Positions 1 to 7,770 are shown, numbered from the stretch's first letter. The stretch: DNA of 44,179 nt from an uncultured Clostridia bacterium (GCA_947366545.1 CANBAL010000008.1:1-44179); one strand, 5' to 3'. Program-made: numbers and translations. The notes: generated by a model not told the origin, from the letters alone.

Positions 1-66
1 TCAGTTGGTTAGAACGCCAGCCTGTCACGCTGGAGGTCGTGGGTTCGAGCCCCATTCGAGTCGCCA
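1..66 (+). tRNA. tRNA-Asp (GTC), 5' end cut by window edge
   Basis: The window opens inside the D-arm; about 11 nt (5' acceptor strand and start of the D-stem) lie outside. The anticodon stem CCAGC/GCTGG encloses a loop with anticodon GTC at 24-26. The T-arm and the acceptor 3' strand ending in an encoded CCA (64-66) are intact. First member of a tRNA cluster with Phe, Thr and Tyr. Confidence 0.93.
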
Positions 67-113
67 ATTCCTTTATAGGAAATTCCCCGTTTTGCCAAGG
101 CAAAACAAAATTT

Positions 114-272
114 GCCCTGATAGCTCAGTCGGTAGAGCAAAGGACAAATTAGGTCGCCTGAAAAATGTTTCATTTTTTAGGAGCGAAGCAAAATTGCGAA
201 GTGCCGAACCTTTGCGAAAAGCAAAGTGAGAATAGAGCAAAATTTGCGTAGCAGTGTCGGTGGTTCGATTCC
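114..272 (+). pseudogene. Broken tRNA-Phe copy with a 108-nt insert
   Basis: Bases 114-145 are identical to the first 32 nt of the intact tRNA-Phe at 306-337 (acceptor, D-arm, 5' anticodon stem). Bases 254-272 are identical to 349-367 (variable loop and most of the T-arm). Between them the anticodon loop and 3' anticodon stem are missing and replaced by 108 unrelated bases (146-253), which include a hairpin near 158-182 and several short repeats built around GCAAA and AAATTTGC. After 272 the sequence no longer completes the T-stem or the acceptor. With no anticodon and no acceptor 3' strand this cannot be a working tRNA. It could be a duplication scar, an insertion target or an assembly chimera. 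Confidence 0.85.
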
Positions 273-283
273 CTACTGTACAC

Positions 284-377
284 GCCCTAAGGTGGAATCG
301 AATTTGCCCTGATAGCTCAGTCGGTAGAGCAAAGGACTGAAAATCCTTGTGTCGGTGGTTCGATTCCACCTTAGGGC
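284..377. repeat. 19-bp inverted copy of the tRNA-Phe 3' end
   Basis: Bases 284-302 are the exact reverse complement of 359-377, the T-loop to acceptor 3' half of the intact tRNA-Phe. Bases 264-272 and 294-302 also form a 9-bp inverted repeat with each other. The arrangement resembles a foldback or template-switch scar next to the real gene. Confidence 0.85.
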
Positions 378-381
378 ACCA
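306..381 (+). tRNA. tRNA-Phe (GAA)
   Basis: Complete 76-nt cloverleaf: acceptor GCCCTGA/TTAGGGC (one G-T pair), D-stem GCTC/GAGC, anticodon loop CTGAAAA with anticodon GAA, T-arm GGTGG-TTCGATT-CCACC, discriminator A and encoded CCA at 379-381. This is the functional counterpart of the broken copy immediately upstream. Confidence 0.97.
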
Positions 382-386
382 AATGT

Positions 387-461
387 GCTGGTGTGGCTCA
401 ATGGTAGAGCAGCTGACTTGTAATCAGCAGGTTGAAGGTTCGATTCCTTTCACCAGCTCCA
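387..461 (+). tRNA. tRNA-Thr (TGT)
   Basis: 75-nt cloverleaf with acceptor GCTGGTG/CACCAGC, anticodon stem GCTGA/TCAGC and anticodon TGT at 419-421; encoded CCA at 459-461. A second Thr isoacceptor (CGT) lies on the other strand near 18.1 kb. Confidence 0.96.
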
Positions 462-473
462 TTTTTTTAATAT

Positions 474-558
474 GGGTAGGTTGCAGAGCGGCCAAATGCA
501 ACGGACTGTAAATCCGTCGGTTCTACCTTCGATGGTTCGAATCCATCCCTGCCCACCA
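474..558 (+). tRNA. tRNA-Tyr (GTA)
   Basis: 85-nt tRNA with the long variable arm typical of bacterial tRNA-Tyr. Acceptor GGGTAGG pairs with CCTGCCC (one T-G pair), anticodon GTA is at 508-510, and CCA is encoded at 556-558. Last gene of the cluster. Confidence 0.96.
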
Positions 559-641
559 AAACAAGTTTCTTATTCGGCCATATTTTGAATGAGAAACTAT
601 TTTTTTATATTCACTGCCCTACTCTTGATTTGGAGGAAAAT

Positions 642-1784
642 ATGAAAACATTAAATAAAACAACAAAAATTCTAATTGCTATCTTATCAATTATTATGAT
701 TGCCGCTATGACCTTTGGATTTGTCGCCCTTGGCTATTATATTGACCACAAAAACAAGGTGGGCAAATATGATTATAACGCCATAATGAGTGCCGCAAGC
801 AAAACTGTACTATTCATTGGAGATGGCATGGGTTTTAATCATATTAAAGTTACAGGTGCTTACTATGAAAAGGATATGTACATGTCCTCATTACCAATAC
901 ATGGAAGCGTAACCACCTTTTCCACAAATCTTTCCCGCCCTACAGACAGTGCCGCGGCAGGTAGCGCTCTCTCAACTGGGTATAAGTTTAATAATGGTGA
1001 AGTAGCAAGACATAATGGCAAGGATATCGAACACCTTGGCGAGTATGCAAAAAAACTGGGTCTTGGCGTGGGCATTGTGACTACAGACAGCCTTAGTGGT
1101 GCAACACCAGCAGCCTTTTCAGCACACGCAAACGATAGACATGATAGTAATGATATTATTTCTTCGCAGATGATGAGCAACATAGACCTCTTTTTAGGCG
1201 TAGGCTATGAACAATACAGTAAATATGAAGAACAATTTAATAATTATCAATATACCCTTATTGATGACTATTCCAGCCTCACAACCGATGGTGGCAAAAT
1301 GGTGGGAGCATTCCCTTCCATCTCCGCTGAGAATGGTACAAATTCTGCCCCATCCTTAGACATGCTTACAAGTTTTGCCGTAGAGTATATGGAGGTCAAC
1401 TACCCTAATGGTTATTTTATCATGGTTGAGGCAGCACATATCGATAAAAGAAGTCATAGTAACAACATAATTGAAATGACGACTTATCTTAATAACTTCG
1501 ACAAGGCAATTATGGAGACTACTGAAAAGTTTAAAAGCATTCCAAATTCAGCAGTAGTTATTACCGCTGATCACGAAACTGGCGGATTAACATACAACGG
1601 GGAAACTAAAGATCAAATAAACAATTCTATGTATACAAGAACTGGACATAGTTCGAGCAATGTGCCATACCTAATTTATATAAATAGCGAAAAAGAATTT
1701 GATGCGAAAAAGGTTTTTGCCACCGAAATTGACAACACAGACATATCAAAAATTGTTAGAGCATTCTTAAAGCCAGCAGCTTAA
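642..1784 (+). CDS. Membrane-anchored alkaline phosphatase
   Basis: 380 residues, alkaline phosphatase superfamily; hydrolyses phosphate monoesters outside the membrane using two zinc ions and magnesium (family knowledge). Visible active-site set: metal Asp61 in FIGDGMG, nucleophile Ser103 in the TDSAAAG motif, the ATPAAFSAH block near 154-162, Glu263, Asp268 and His272 in the metal site, Asp310-His311 in TADHETGG, and His336 in TGHSS. An N-terminal hydrophobic helix (about 9-34) without an obvious cleavage site suggests an uncleaved anchor. An upstream in-frame ATG at 585 exists, but the GGAGG at 632-636 sits five bases before 642, so 642 is chosen. No phosphate-regulon box is evident. Confidence 0.9.
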   Translation: MKTLNKTTKILIAILSIIMIAAMTFGFVALGYYIDHKNKVGKYDYNAIMSAASKTVLFIGDGMGFNHIKVTGAYYEKDMYMSSLPIHGSVTTFSTNLSRPTDSAAAGSALSTGYKFNNGEVARHNGKDIEHLGEYAKKLGLGVGIVTTDSLSGATPAAFSAHANDRHDSNDIISSQMMSNIDLFLGVGYEQYSKYEEQFNNYQYTLIDDYSSLTTDGGKMVGAFPSISAENGTNSAPSLDMLTSFAVEYMEVNYPNGYFIMVEAAHIDKRSHSNNIIEMTTYLNNFDKAIMETTEKFKSIPNSAVVITADHETGGLTYNGETKDQINNSMYTRTGHSSSNVPYLIYINSEKEFDAKKVFATEIDNTDISKIVRAFLKPAA

Positions 1785-1787
1785 TTA

Positions 1788-1805
1788 AACGCTTTCGACA
1801 GCGTT
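1788..1805 (+). other. Short hairpin after the phosphatase gene
   Basis: AACGCT and AGCGTT form a 6-bp stem with loop TTCGAC just past the phosphatase stop codon. No T-run follows, so it is a weak terminator candidate or only a 3' stabilising hairpin. Confidence 0.3.
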
Positions 1806-1888
1806 CGACATCTAACATAATCATTTTGTTAGGCTTAAAAAAATATATATGTTAGTATATATTTAAGTTTTTGTCTATTGGAGTAAAA

Positions 1889-2707
1889 ATGATTAGAATT
1901 ATAACAGACTCTACTGCATATATTCCAAAAGAATATATTGAGCAGAACAATATTTATATGGTGCCTCTCCGTGTACTTCTTGGCAATGAGGAATTTGAAG
2001 AAGGCTATCCAGAAAGTTATCACGAATTTTTTGAAAAATTTTCGCATTCAAAAATCTTTCCTAAGACTAGTCAACCTTGTCTAACTCAGTTTGTCGATAT
2101 ATACAACGCCATTATTGATAACGGAGATGAGGGAATAGTTTTTACCATTTCCTCCACCCTATCTGGCACAAATAGTGTCGCAAACCTAGCACGGCTGCAG
2201 TGCAAAGAACCAGAAAAAATCACAGTAATCGACTCACAAAATTGTTGTCAAACCACTTGGGGACTAATTATGGAAAGCCTTGATATGATTAAAAATGGGC
2301 TTTCACGTGAGGAAATTGTAGAAAAATTATCCACCCTACAAATAGAAAGTCAGGTATGCTTTGTGCCAGACAGTCTTGAATACCTTAAGCGTGGCGGCCG
2401 CATTGGTAAGGTGAGTGCAAAACTGGGCGAACTGCTGCAAATAAAACCACTACTCTCTTTCAAGCAAGGAAAACTTTCCTGTCCTAAAAAAGTGATAGGT
2501 ATAAACAAGGCGGTAAGTGAACTTATATCACTAATTCCTAAGAATATTAAAAGACTCTTTATCATTCACATAGCAAACAGCAAATTTTTTGAACTTTTAA
2601 AATCAAAATTAAAAGGCAAATTTAATGTACCAACCTACGAAGGTGAAGTTGGACCAGTAGTTGCCTCCCATATAGGCCCCGCTATTGGAGTGTGTTATAT
2701 AAAATAA
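1889..2707 (+). CDS. DegV family fatty-acid-binding protein
   Basis: 272 residues, DegV/EDD fold. Members bind a fatty acid; some act as FakB partners of a fatty-acid kinase (family knowledge). Visible: the N-terminal IITDSTAYIP strand, the KTSQP motif that contacts the carboxylate, SSTLSGT, VIDSQN, the region around SLEYLKRGGRIG that precedes the second domain, and the C-terminal GP-x-x-ASHIGPAIGV block. A TTG at 1871 is in frame, but TTGGAG lies just before the ATG at 1889, which I take as the start. No FakA kinase is present here, so the exact partner is unknown. The gene ends in a strong bidirectional hairpin. Confidence 0.9.
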   Translation: MIRIITDSTAYIPKEYIEQNNIYMVPLRVLLGNEEFEEGYPESYHEFFEKFSHSKIFPKTSQPCLTQFVDIYNAIIDNGDEGIVFTISSTLSGTNSVANLARLQCKEPEKITVIDSQNCCQTTWGLIMESLDMIKNGLSREEIVEKLSTLQIESQVCFVPDSLEYLKRGGRIGKVSAKLGELLQIKPLLSFKQGKLSCPKKVIGINKAVSELISLIPKNIKRLFIIHIANSKFFELLKSKLKGKFNVPTYEGEVGPVVASHIGPAIGVCYIK

Positions 2708-2730
2708 AACAGGAGTAATCCTGTTTTTTT
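2707..2730. terminator. Bidirectional intrinsic terminator (degV / membrane protein)
   Basis: Stem AAACAGG/CCTGTTT with loop AGTAAT, followed by a T-run on the plus strand and preceded by an A-run. It sits between two convergent genes. Confidence 0.8.
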
Positions 2731-3490
2731 ATTCGTCTATTATGTATGTTTTCTTTTTCCTCTTGTGTTTCCTTAAGAATATCTTATCACCTTCATTATA
2801 TAATTTCGTGCTGTAAGTCGAAATTTCTTCATCGCCAACCTTAACTCTTATTTTATAGATAGTTGTCTTTATCCTCGTTTTTTCAGTTTCAATTTTATTA
2901 CCAGTTCTTGTTTGGGTGGTAGTATCGCTGATAAGGTAGCAGGCTATTACCTCACCTTCTATTTGCTGCGACATATAGTCAATGCCATCTTGTGAAATCA
3001 ATTTTTTTGCCCTTAACCTTAGTATTAATATCGCCAACAAAACTATGACAAACAAACATCCCAAAACAATTGCCATTGGAATAAAAAGCCCGAAACAAAG
3101 CAGTACTGTAAAAGCCACAATTCCACAAAGAACTATTAAAGGGAGTATTATCATCATGGCCTTATCTAGTTTAGTGGACTTATTCCAAGTATTCATTATA
3201 TTTGAAGTACGATATACCGCAAAGCTAGTCCTATTTTCAATTCCCGCGCTACTATTGACATCTTCAATAAGGTTCCCTTCGCTCTTTCTTCGGTCCTCAC
3301 TTTCAAGATGCTGTTTAGACATTTTGCGAATATCAAGAAAGGCTAATACATTCACCGCCAAAACATCTAAACCAAGCATTACACCACCTAGGATTGTCAT
3401 CCATAGATAATTTAGACCTAGTCCTAGTCCTAGCAAGACAGCAGATACAGGAAACATCGATAATATTATTATTTTTAATTTGTGTATCAT
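2729..3490 (-). CDS. Four-helix membrane protein with a C-terminal beta domain, unknown function
   Basis: 253 residues. Two hydrophobic helices near the N-terminus (about 6-27 and 32-52), a charged Ser/Glu-rich cytoplasmic-looking stretch (55-110), two more helices (about 112-158), then a soluble tail. The tail starts with GEVIACYLIS and has alternating hydrophobic strands ending in a Lys-rich tract. This resembles the small beta domain of DUF3592-type membrane proteins, but I am not certain of the family. The start is supported by GGAGAAAAG directly before the ATG. It is convergent with the DegV gene and divergent from the reductase gene. Confidence 0.7.
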   Translation of the reverse strand: MIHKLKIIILSMFPVSAVLLGLGLGLNYLWMTILGGVMLGLDVLAVNVLAFLDIRKMSKQHLESEDRRKSEGNLIEDVNSSAGIENRTSFAVYRTSNIMNTWNKSTKLDKAMMIILPLIVLCGIVAFTVLLCFGLFIPMAIVLGCLFVIVLLAILILRLRAKKLISQDGIDYMSQQIEGEVIACYLISDTTTQTRTGNKIETEKTRIKTTIYKIRVKVGDEEISTYSTKLYNEGDKIFLRKHKRKKKTYIIDE

Positions 3491-3591
3491 CTTTTCTCCT
3501 ACAGATATATTATATAATTATTTTCCTAAGACTCAAAAAGATATTAGGTTATTTATTTATAATATGCTAAAATAACAATTAGGAGAAAAGT

Positions 3592-4329
3592 ATGTTAAGA
3601 AAAACTGTGATTATAACTGGAGCCTCAGGCGATATTGGAAATACAACAGCAAAAGTGTTTGCAAAGGCTGGATACAACCTTGCCCTCACCTATTGTGCTG
3701 GTAGCACCAAGGAACTTGAAAATGAATTAAAAGCATTTGATATAGAGGTCAAATCCTTCAAACTTGACCAAGCAAAAGAGACAAGCATAACAAAGTGCAT
3801 TCAAGATATTCAATCTTTTTTTGACTACATTGATACCCTTGTTTGCAATGCTGGAATTGCGGAATATGAAAGCCTTCTCATTGAAAAAAGTACGGAAGAA
3901 ATCGACAAGGTGCTTGATGTCAACCTGCGAGGGAGTATTTTATTAAACCGCGAAATAGCCAAAATTTTTATTAAGCAAAAGCATGGAAATATTATCAACA
4001 TATCCTCTATACATGGTCTAGAAGGATCAAGTTGTGAGGCAACCTATTCCGCATCTAAGGCAGGAGTTATAGGCCTTACCAAAGCACTTGCAAGCGAACT
4101 TGCACCTTACAATATCCGCGTGAATGCTGTTGCCCCTGCCTTTATTGAAACAAATATGACAAAATGCTATTCAAGTAAAGAGAAGAAAGATATTATAAAA
4201 CGCACCCCTCTTGGCCGATTAGGAAAGCCTGAGGATGTTGCTGAAGCCATTTATTTTCTTGCAAGCGACAAGGCAAGTTTTATTACAGGCATTTGCCTGC
4301 CCGTCACAGGTGGAGTTGTGAAATTTTAA
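3592..4329 (+). CDS. Short-chain dehydrogenase/reductase (FabG-like)
   Basis: 245 residues, classical SDR of the 3-oxoacyl-ACP reductase type. Visible: glycine-rich TGASGDIG (9-16) for NAD(P), NAG at 87-89, catalytic Ser139, Tyr152 and Lys156 (YSASK), and the C-terminal GRLGKPEDVAEAIYFLAS segment with a terminal TGG typical of FabG proteins. The gene is not in a fab cluster, so the substrate may be another ketone or sugar. AGGAGAAAAG precedes the ATG. The gene is monocistronic, ending in a 14-bp hairpin. Confidence 0.85.
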   Translation: MLRKTVIITGASGDIGNTTAKVFAKAGYNLALTYCAGSTKELENELKAFDIEVKSFKLDQAKETSITKCIQDIQSFFDYIDTLVCNAGIAEYESLLIEKSTEEIDKVLDVNLRGSILLNREIAKIFIKQKHGNIINISSIHGLEGSSCEATYSASKAGVIGLTKALASELAPYNIRVNAVAPAFIETNMTKCYSSKEKKDIIKRTPLGRLGKPEDVAEAIYFLASDKASFITGICLPVTGGVVKF

Positions 4330-4354
4330 TATCTATTTTTAACACTGAAACCAA

Positions 4355-4388
4355 AAATAAAGAACTCTTATATTAGAGTTCTTTATTT
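4355..4388. terminator. Bidirectional 14-bp terminator
   Basis: Perfect stem 4355-4368 / 4375-4388 (AAATAAAGAACTCT and its complement) with loop TATATT. It separates the convergent reductase and LURP-one genes. Confidence 0.85.
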
Positions 4389-4391
4389 ATA

Positions 4392-4874
4392 TTATCTTGT
4401 TTTTGTTATCTTATCTAAAATGTTATCTATTGCAATAACAAGAGCAATCATAAATGGCATATCTTTTTCTTCTGCCTCCAAAGTAAAAGTATCATTTACA
4501 ACTGCAAACTCTCTATTAATTGTACCGACAGGTTTGCCGTTTCTTGTAATAGTTGATTGAGCACTGAAGAAATCACCATTTATTAAAATCTCTTCCTTAT
4601 ATCCTTCCACTACAAATTTTTTTCCACTAAAAAGCGGATGTTTTACTTTAGCGACCTTTGTTTTTCCTTCGTAAACATATGCCCTTTCATTGATAAAGTT
4701 AAACCACTTATTTCTAACCTTATAGAGTTTATGTTTTTCTTTGTCACAAACCCACTTAACATGAGTAGGACTTAAAAACCTTCCTTTCACAAAGAATACA
4801 TCCTCTCCATTTTCATTCTTGACACTTGAGCTGCCACCTAGCGAGAAAAATTTGTTTTTGATAACTACTTTCAT
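4392..4874 (-). CDS. LURP-one-related (Tubby C-like) protein
   Basis: 160 residues. The pattern of an N-terminal FFSLGGSSSVKNENG strand pair, FFVKGRFLS, a repeated Lys-rich beta meander and a C-terminal hydrophobic helix (MIALVIAIDNIL, about 141-152) matches the LURP-one-related/DUF567 family. That family shares the Tubby and phospholipid-scramblase fold: a 12-strand barrel around a hydrophobic helix (family knowledge). It is the last gene of a minus-strand operon behind a lipoprotein and two small membrane proteins. I infer a membrane-surface lipid-related role from fold and context only. AGGAGGTAG precedes the ATG. Confidence 0.75.
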   Translation of the reverse strand: MKVVIKNKFFSLGGSSSVKNENGEDVFFVKGRFLSPTHVKWVCDKEKHKLYKVRNKWFNFINERAYVYEGKTKVAKVKHPLFSGKKFVVEGYKEEILINGDFFSAQSTITRNGKPVGTINREFAVVNDTFTLEAEEKDMPFMIALVIAIDNILDKITKTR

Positions 4875-4883
4875 TTCTACCTC

Positions 4884-5390
4884 CTATAGTTTTACCATCA
4901 AAATTATTATAGTTGTTGCAATGATTGCTAATGCTAATATTATCTTCGTTATTAATAACGCTTTAAGGGTTTTCTTCGCTTTAACATCCAAACAATATTT
5001 GTTTGTGATTACCCTATTAACTAAATCTGTTTGAATTTCAATCGCATCTTTATCCTCTTGTGGCGAATTAAACTGCAAGGTTATTTTATTTTCTTCTTTT
5101 AAATCAACATCCATCTCAAAATCAATAACCATACATCGCTGCCGATGATGAATATCTAATAACCCAAAAATGCTAATCAAAAAGAAGAATAATTGAGTGA
5201 TAAACCAAACCGCCCCACCAATATCTAACATCTTAAAAACTTTTATATTAATTTTTTCACTCTCAGTGGAATATTTACAAACTAAATTTTTAAATTCGTT
5301 CTTTTTAAATTTGACAGGCTTATCATCTACGTATACCTCAGTTTCACTTAAAGAATGCACCCCCGTGAGTTTTATTTCTACATCTCTCAT
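4884..5390 (-). CDS. Two-helix membrane protein, unknown function
   Basis: 168 residues. A short N-terminal beta-rich soluble part (1-50), a hydrophobic helix at about 56-77, a soluble Glu/Asp/Lys segment (80-140) and a C-terminal helix at about 145-166. Its start codon overlaps the stop of the upstream membrane gene by four bases (ATGA), indicating translational coupling. It lies nine bases before the LURP-one gene. I do not recognise the family; presumably it forms a membrane complex with its operon partners. Confidence 0.7.
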   Translation of the reverse strand: MRDVEIKLTGVHSLSETEVYVDDKPVKFKKNEFKNLVCKYSTESEKINIKVFKMLDIGGAVWFITQLFFFLISIFGLLDIHHRQRCMVIDFEMDVDLKEENKITLQFNSPQEDKDAIEIQTDLVNRVITNKYCLDVKAKKTLKALLITKIILALAIIATTIIILMVKL

Positions 5391-5827
5391 AAAGCACCCC
5401 CATTAATAAGTTTGAGCAATAAAACCACTACCGCTATAACGCAAACTATTACAGAAACAACAATCCTTGCGGGATGTTTTTGATTTGTATCAAATGATAA
5501 ACACAAAATTGATGCTAACGCTAACGCCGCAACTATTGGTACAGTATATTTCCAACTTAATGTTAGAATCTCTGCAATCTTTGTTAAAGTCTCTCCTCCC
5601 GACCATAATGATGTAAATGTTGGATTCATAAAAACGATAAACAATGACAATAGTGCAATACATAATAACATCAAATAATAAATTGCAGGCATTATAAAGG
5701 AAAGCACGCTTGCAGCCATTACAGCAAGTGCGATAAATTGTAAATTAAACAAAATCTTGCCAAAATGCACCACCTGCATTCTTGCTAATGTCTTTCTTGG
5801 GGTTTTAAATATTTCTTGCTTTTCCAT
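5387..5827 (-). CDS. Small multi-helix membrane protein, unknown function
   Basis: 146 residues with about four hydrophobic segments (roughly 24-46, 49-65, 90-108 and 121-141) and a basic N-terminus (TPRKTLAR). A GTG four codons upstream (5839) is an alternative start that would sit nine bases after the lipoprotein stop; the ATG at 5827 has a GAGAG-like site before it, and I prefer it only slightly. Its stop overlaps the next gene's start by four bases. No family recognised. Confidence 0.65.
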   Translation of the reverse strand: MEKQEIFKTPRKTLARMQVVHFGKILFNLQFIALAVMAASVLSFIMPAIYYLMLLCIALLSLFIVFMNPTFTSLWSGGETLTKIAEILTLSWKYTVPIVAALALASILCLSFDTNQKHPARIVVSVIVCVIAVVVLLLKLINGGAL

Positions 5828-5848
5828 GCACGCTCTCACTTATTTATT

Positions 5849-6937
5849 TTATTGAACATCAGGAAGTGTTACTACACCATCAAAATATTCAAATTCATAG
5901 AAATTTAGATCAATTTCATACCAAGTGTCATACCTTTCGCTATACTCCCAAGGATTTTTAATGGTTATTTCAAATGTGCCAGTAGTACTATCGGCAAAGT
6001 TTATATTTTGATCCTCGCCATTTATTACAAGTCTTAAGCCAGTTTTAATATCTTCTGCAATATTTGTGTAATCTTTAAGGGTTATTGTAAGTGTTTTGCT
6101 GTCACCTTCTGGCAAAAGAATTTCAAGTTTATCGTGAATAATACTATATTGTGCACCACCACCAAAATCGTTTGTTTTAATTGAGAACGATCTGTTTGCA
6201 GTCCAGCTGCCAAAGTCAAGAGTTGAACTTTGATACCCTTGTGTATAAACAAAATGGTAACCGATTTCATTGTTTTCATGATAAAATTCATTTGTACAAT
6301 TCGCAGGAGAATTGATTATAACGAAAGGAGCATTTATAAAATCTGTCCCTTTGTAATATACATCAAAACTAAAACCACTTCCATATGGCAGGTTTCTAGT
6401 TTGATTAACATTTAAATTATTTTTAACAAAATTTGCATAGGTTGTTTCTTCTACTGGAAAACCATAACTATTTGGTTTAAAGCGAATGAATAAATTATTC
6501 TCATCTGCATTCACTTCCGTAAAATGTCCCTCTGCCTTACTTAATGTGACTTGTTTTACCACTTGTGTAAAAGTACCGGATGCCGTAATCGTAAAATCAG
6601 CAGTTGGAGTTATAGAATAATGATAACTATATGCAATAGTTAAGTCATCATAAGTGTTTTGGTCAACATAGGTTGGTGCAACTTCGGTAGAATTTATCAG
6701 TAATTTAAAATCATTAGAATAATAACCTTCGTCAATATTTATATGGAATTCAAGTGTTTCACCACCTAAAACATAAGTGCCATTATCATCCCAAGCATAA
6801 CCACTATCCATAAATTCACAATGCTCTGGCAAATCTATGGAATAGTAATGTTTAGTTTGTCCACAAGCAGTTAAACAAAGCGCGCCCGTCATTATGAAAG
6901 CGAAAGCAAACATAAACCCAAAAATTTTCTTTTTCAT
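5849..6937 (-). CDS. Beta-rich lipoprotein, first gene of the LURP-one operon
   Basis: 362 residues. Signal peptide with a lipobox LTAC (Cys25), so the mature protein should be lipidated and held on the outer face of the membrane. The rest is Thr/Asn/Tyr-rich with alternating strands and no Cys pairs or catalytic motif that I recognise. Two passages (INSTEVAPTY near 83-92 and a VINGEDQN segment near 305-312) look like related beta modules. A very strong GGGAGGGG site precedes the ATG, and a sigma-A-type promoter lies at 6985-7012. The three downstream genes follow with short gaps or overlaps. Confidence 0.75.
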   Translation of the reverse strand: MKKKIFGFMFAFAFIMTGALCLTACGQTKHYYSIDLPEHCEFMDSGYAWDDNGTYVLGGETLEFHINIDEGYYSNDFKLLINSTEVAPTYVDQNTYDDLTIAYSYHYSITPTADFTITASGTFTQVVKQVTLSKAEGHFTEVNADENNLFIRFKPNSYGFPVEETTYANFVKNNLNVNQTRNLPYGSGFSFDVYYKGTDFINAPFVIINSPANCTNEFYHENNEIGYHFVYTQGYQSSTLDFGSWTANRSFSIKTNDFGGGAQYSIIHDKLEILLPEGDSKTLTITLKDYTNIAEDIKTGLRLVINGEDQNINFADSTTGTFEITIKNPWEYSERYDTWYEIDLNFYEFEYFDGVVTLPDVQ

Positions 6938-6984
6938 TTCCCCTCCCTCACACTTATATAAATCTATACAAGTTTCCTATTTTT

Positions 6985-7012
6985 ATTATACATAAAATAA
7001 TTCCAAAAACAA
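6985..7012 (-). promoter_or_regulatory. Sigma-A-type promoter for the lipoprotein operon
   Basis: On the minus strand TTGTTT, a 16-bp spacer and a perfect TATAAT lie about 50 bp before the lipoprotein start. The -35 box is only a partial match. Confidence 0.55.
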
Positions 7013-7019
7013 ATGAATT

Positions 7020-7694
7020 TTATATATTTTTTTTATTATTCATTTTGTCTTTAAAAAGTTTTTCACAATAATCCACCGTTTCTTCCACTGTCATATCGCT
7101 ATTGTCTACAATATAACCATCCTTTGCAGGTTTGAGTGGCGCGACTTTTCGATGAGAGTCACTATAATCCCGTGCTATAATATCTTTGAGAACAGCATCA
7201 TAACTTTTGCCTTTGTCTTTAACTTGTGCATATCTACGCTTTGCCCTAACCTCAGGAGACGCCGTGATAAACAACTTTAAGTCTGCATTAGGCAAGATAT
7301 CGGTACAAATATCTCTACCTTCCATTACACAGTTGTTTTCCTTCGCGAACTTTCTTTGTACCTGCCTGACGCTTTTTCTCACCCTTTTAAATGGAGAAAT
7401 TTGACTTGAAAGAACACTGATTTCTTCCTCATGAAGCCTTGGCGTATAATCAATGCCGTTGGCAAATGTGTGCTGTCCGTCCTCCAAAAATTCTACCCTT
7501 ATCTCACAGCGTTTGATAAAATCTTTCGCTGACTTTTCAGTCACATTATGATATCCCATATCAAGATAAGCGCAAGCAAGGGCACGATATAAATCCCCTG
7601 TATTAAATACATTAAAATTCAATCTTTTTGCAAGAGCACGAGCCACAGTACTTTTTCCACTACCCGCTGTACCATCAATCGCTATATTATACAT
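7020..7694 (-). CDS. cmk: Cytidylate kinase
   Basis: 224 residues; phosphorylates CMP and dCMP with ATP in pyrimidine nucleotide metabolism. P-loop GTAGSGKST at 8-16, NTGDLYRA substrate loop, EGRDICTDILPNADLK core, the arginine-rich lid (RAKRRYAQVK) and the RDYSDSHR...APLKPA block are all present at normal length. A TTG at 7718 is in frame, but AGAGGGGAAAAA directly precedes the ATG at 7694. In many Clostridia cmk sits beside plsC, a BaiN-type flavoprotein and an S1/IspH gene; here those are 13 kb away. Confidence 0.95.
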   Translation of the reverse strand: MYNIAIDGTAGSGKSTVARALAKRLNFNVFNTGDLYRALACAYLDMGYHNVTEKSAKDFIKRCEIRVEFLEDGQHTFANGIDYTPRLHEEEISVLSSQISPFKRVRKSVRQVQRKFAKENNCVMEGRDICTDILPNADLKLFITASPEVRAKRRYAQVKDKGKSYDAVLKDIIARDYSDSHRKVAPLKPAKDGYIVDNSDMTVEETVDYCEKLFKDKMNNKKNI

Positions 7695-7711
7695 TTTTCC
7701 CCTCTTTTTAT

Positions 7712-7741
7712 TTGACAATTAGTTTAGCTTAACTTTAAAAT
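7712..7741 (+). promoter_or_regulatory. Promoter for the glycosylase gene
   Basis: TTGACA and TAAAAT spaced by 18 bp, about 45 bp before the ATG at 7785. It overlaps the divergent cmk leader. Confidence 0.6.
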
Positions 7742-7770
7742 ATTATATCAAAATAATATTAAAAACCCAA
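7742..7770 (-). promoter_or_regulatory. Promoter for cmk
   Basis: Minus-strand TTGGGT, a 17-bp spacer and TATAAT, about 50 bp upstream of the cmk ATG. The -10 is perfect and the -35 weak. It abuts the divergent glycosylase promoter. Confidence 0.5.

Noticed and set aside
114..272. An intron or working split gene in the first tRNA-Phe
   Set aside because: The anticodon loop and acceptor 3' strand are not recoverable after removing the insert, so splicing would not give a tRNA.
73..369. A minus-strand open frame across the tRNA-Phe region
   Set aside because: It reads through the intact and the broken tRNA in antisense and repeats itself because the DNA is duplicated.
1871..1888. TTG start for the DegV gene
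   Set aside because: The GGAG just before the ATG at 1889 falls inside this extension and supports the later start.
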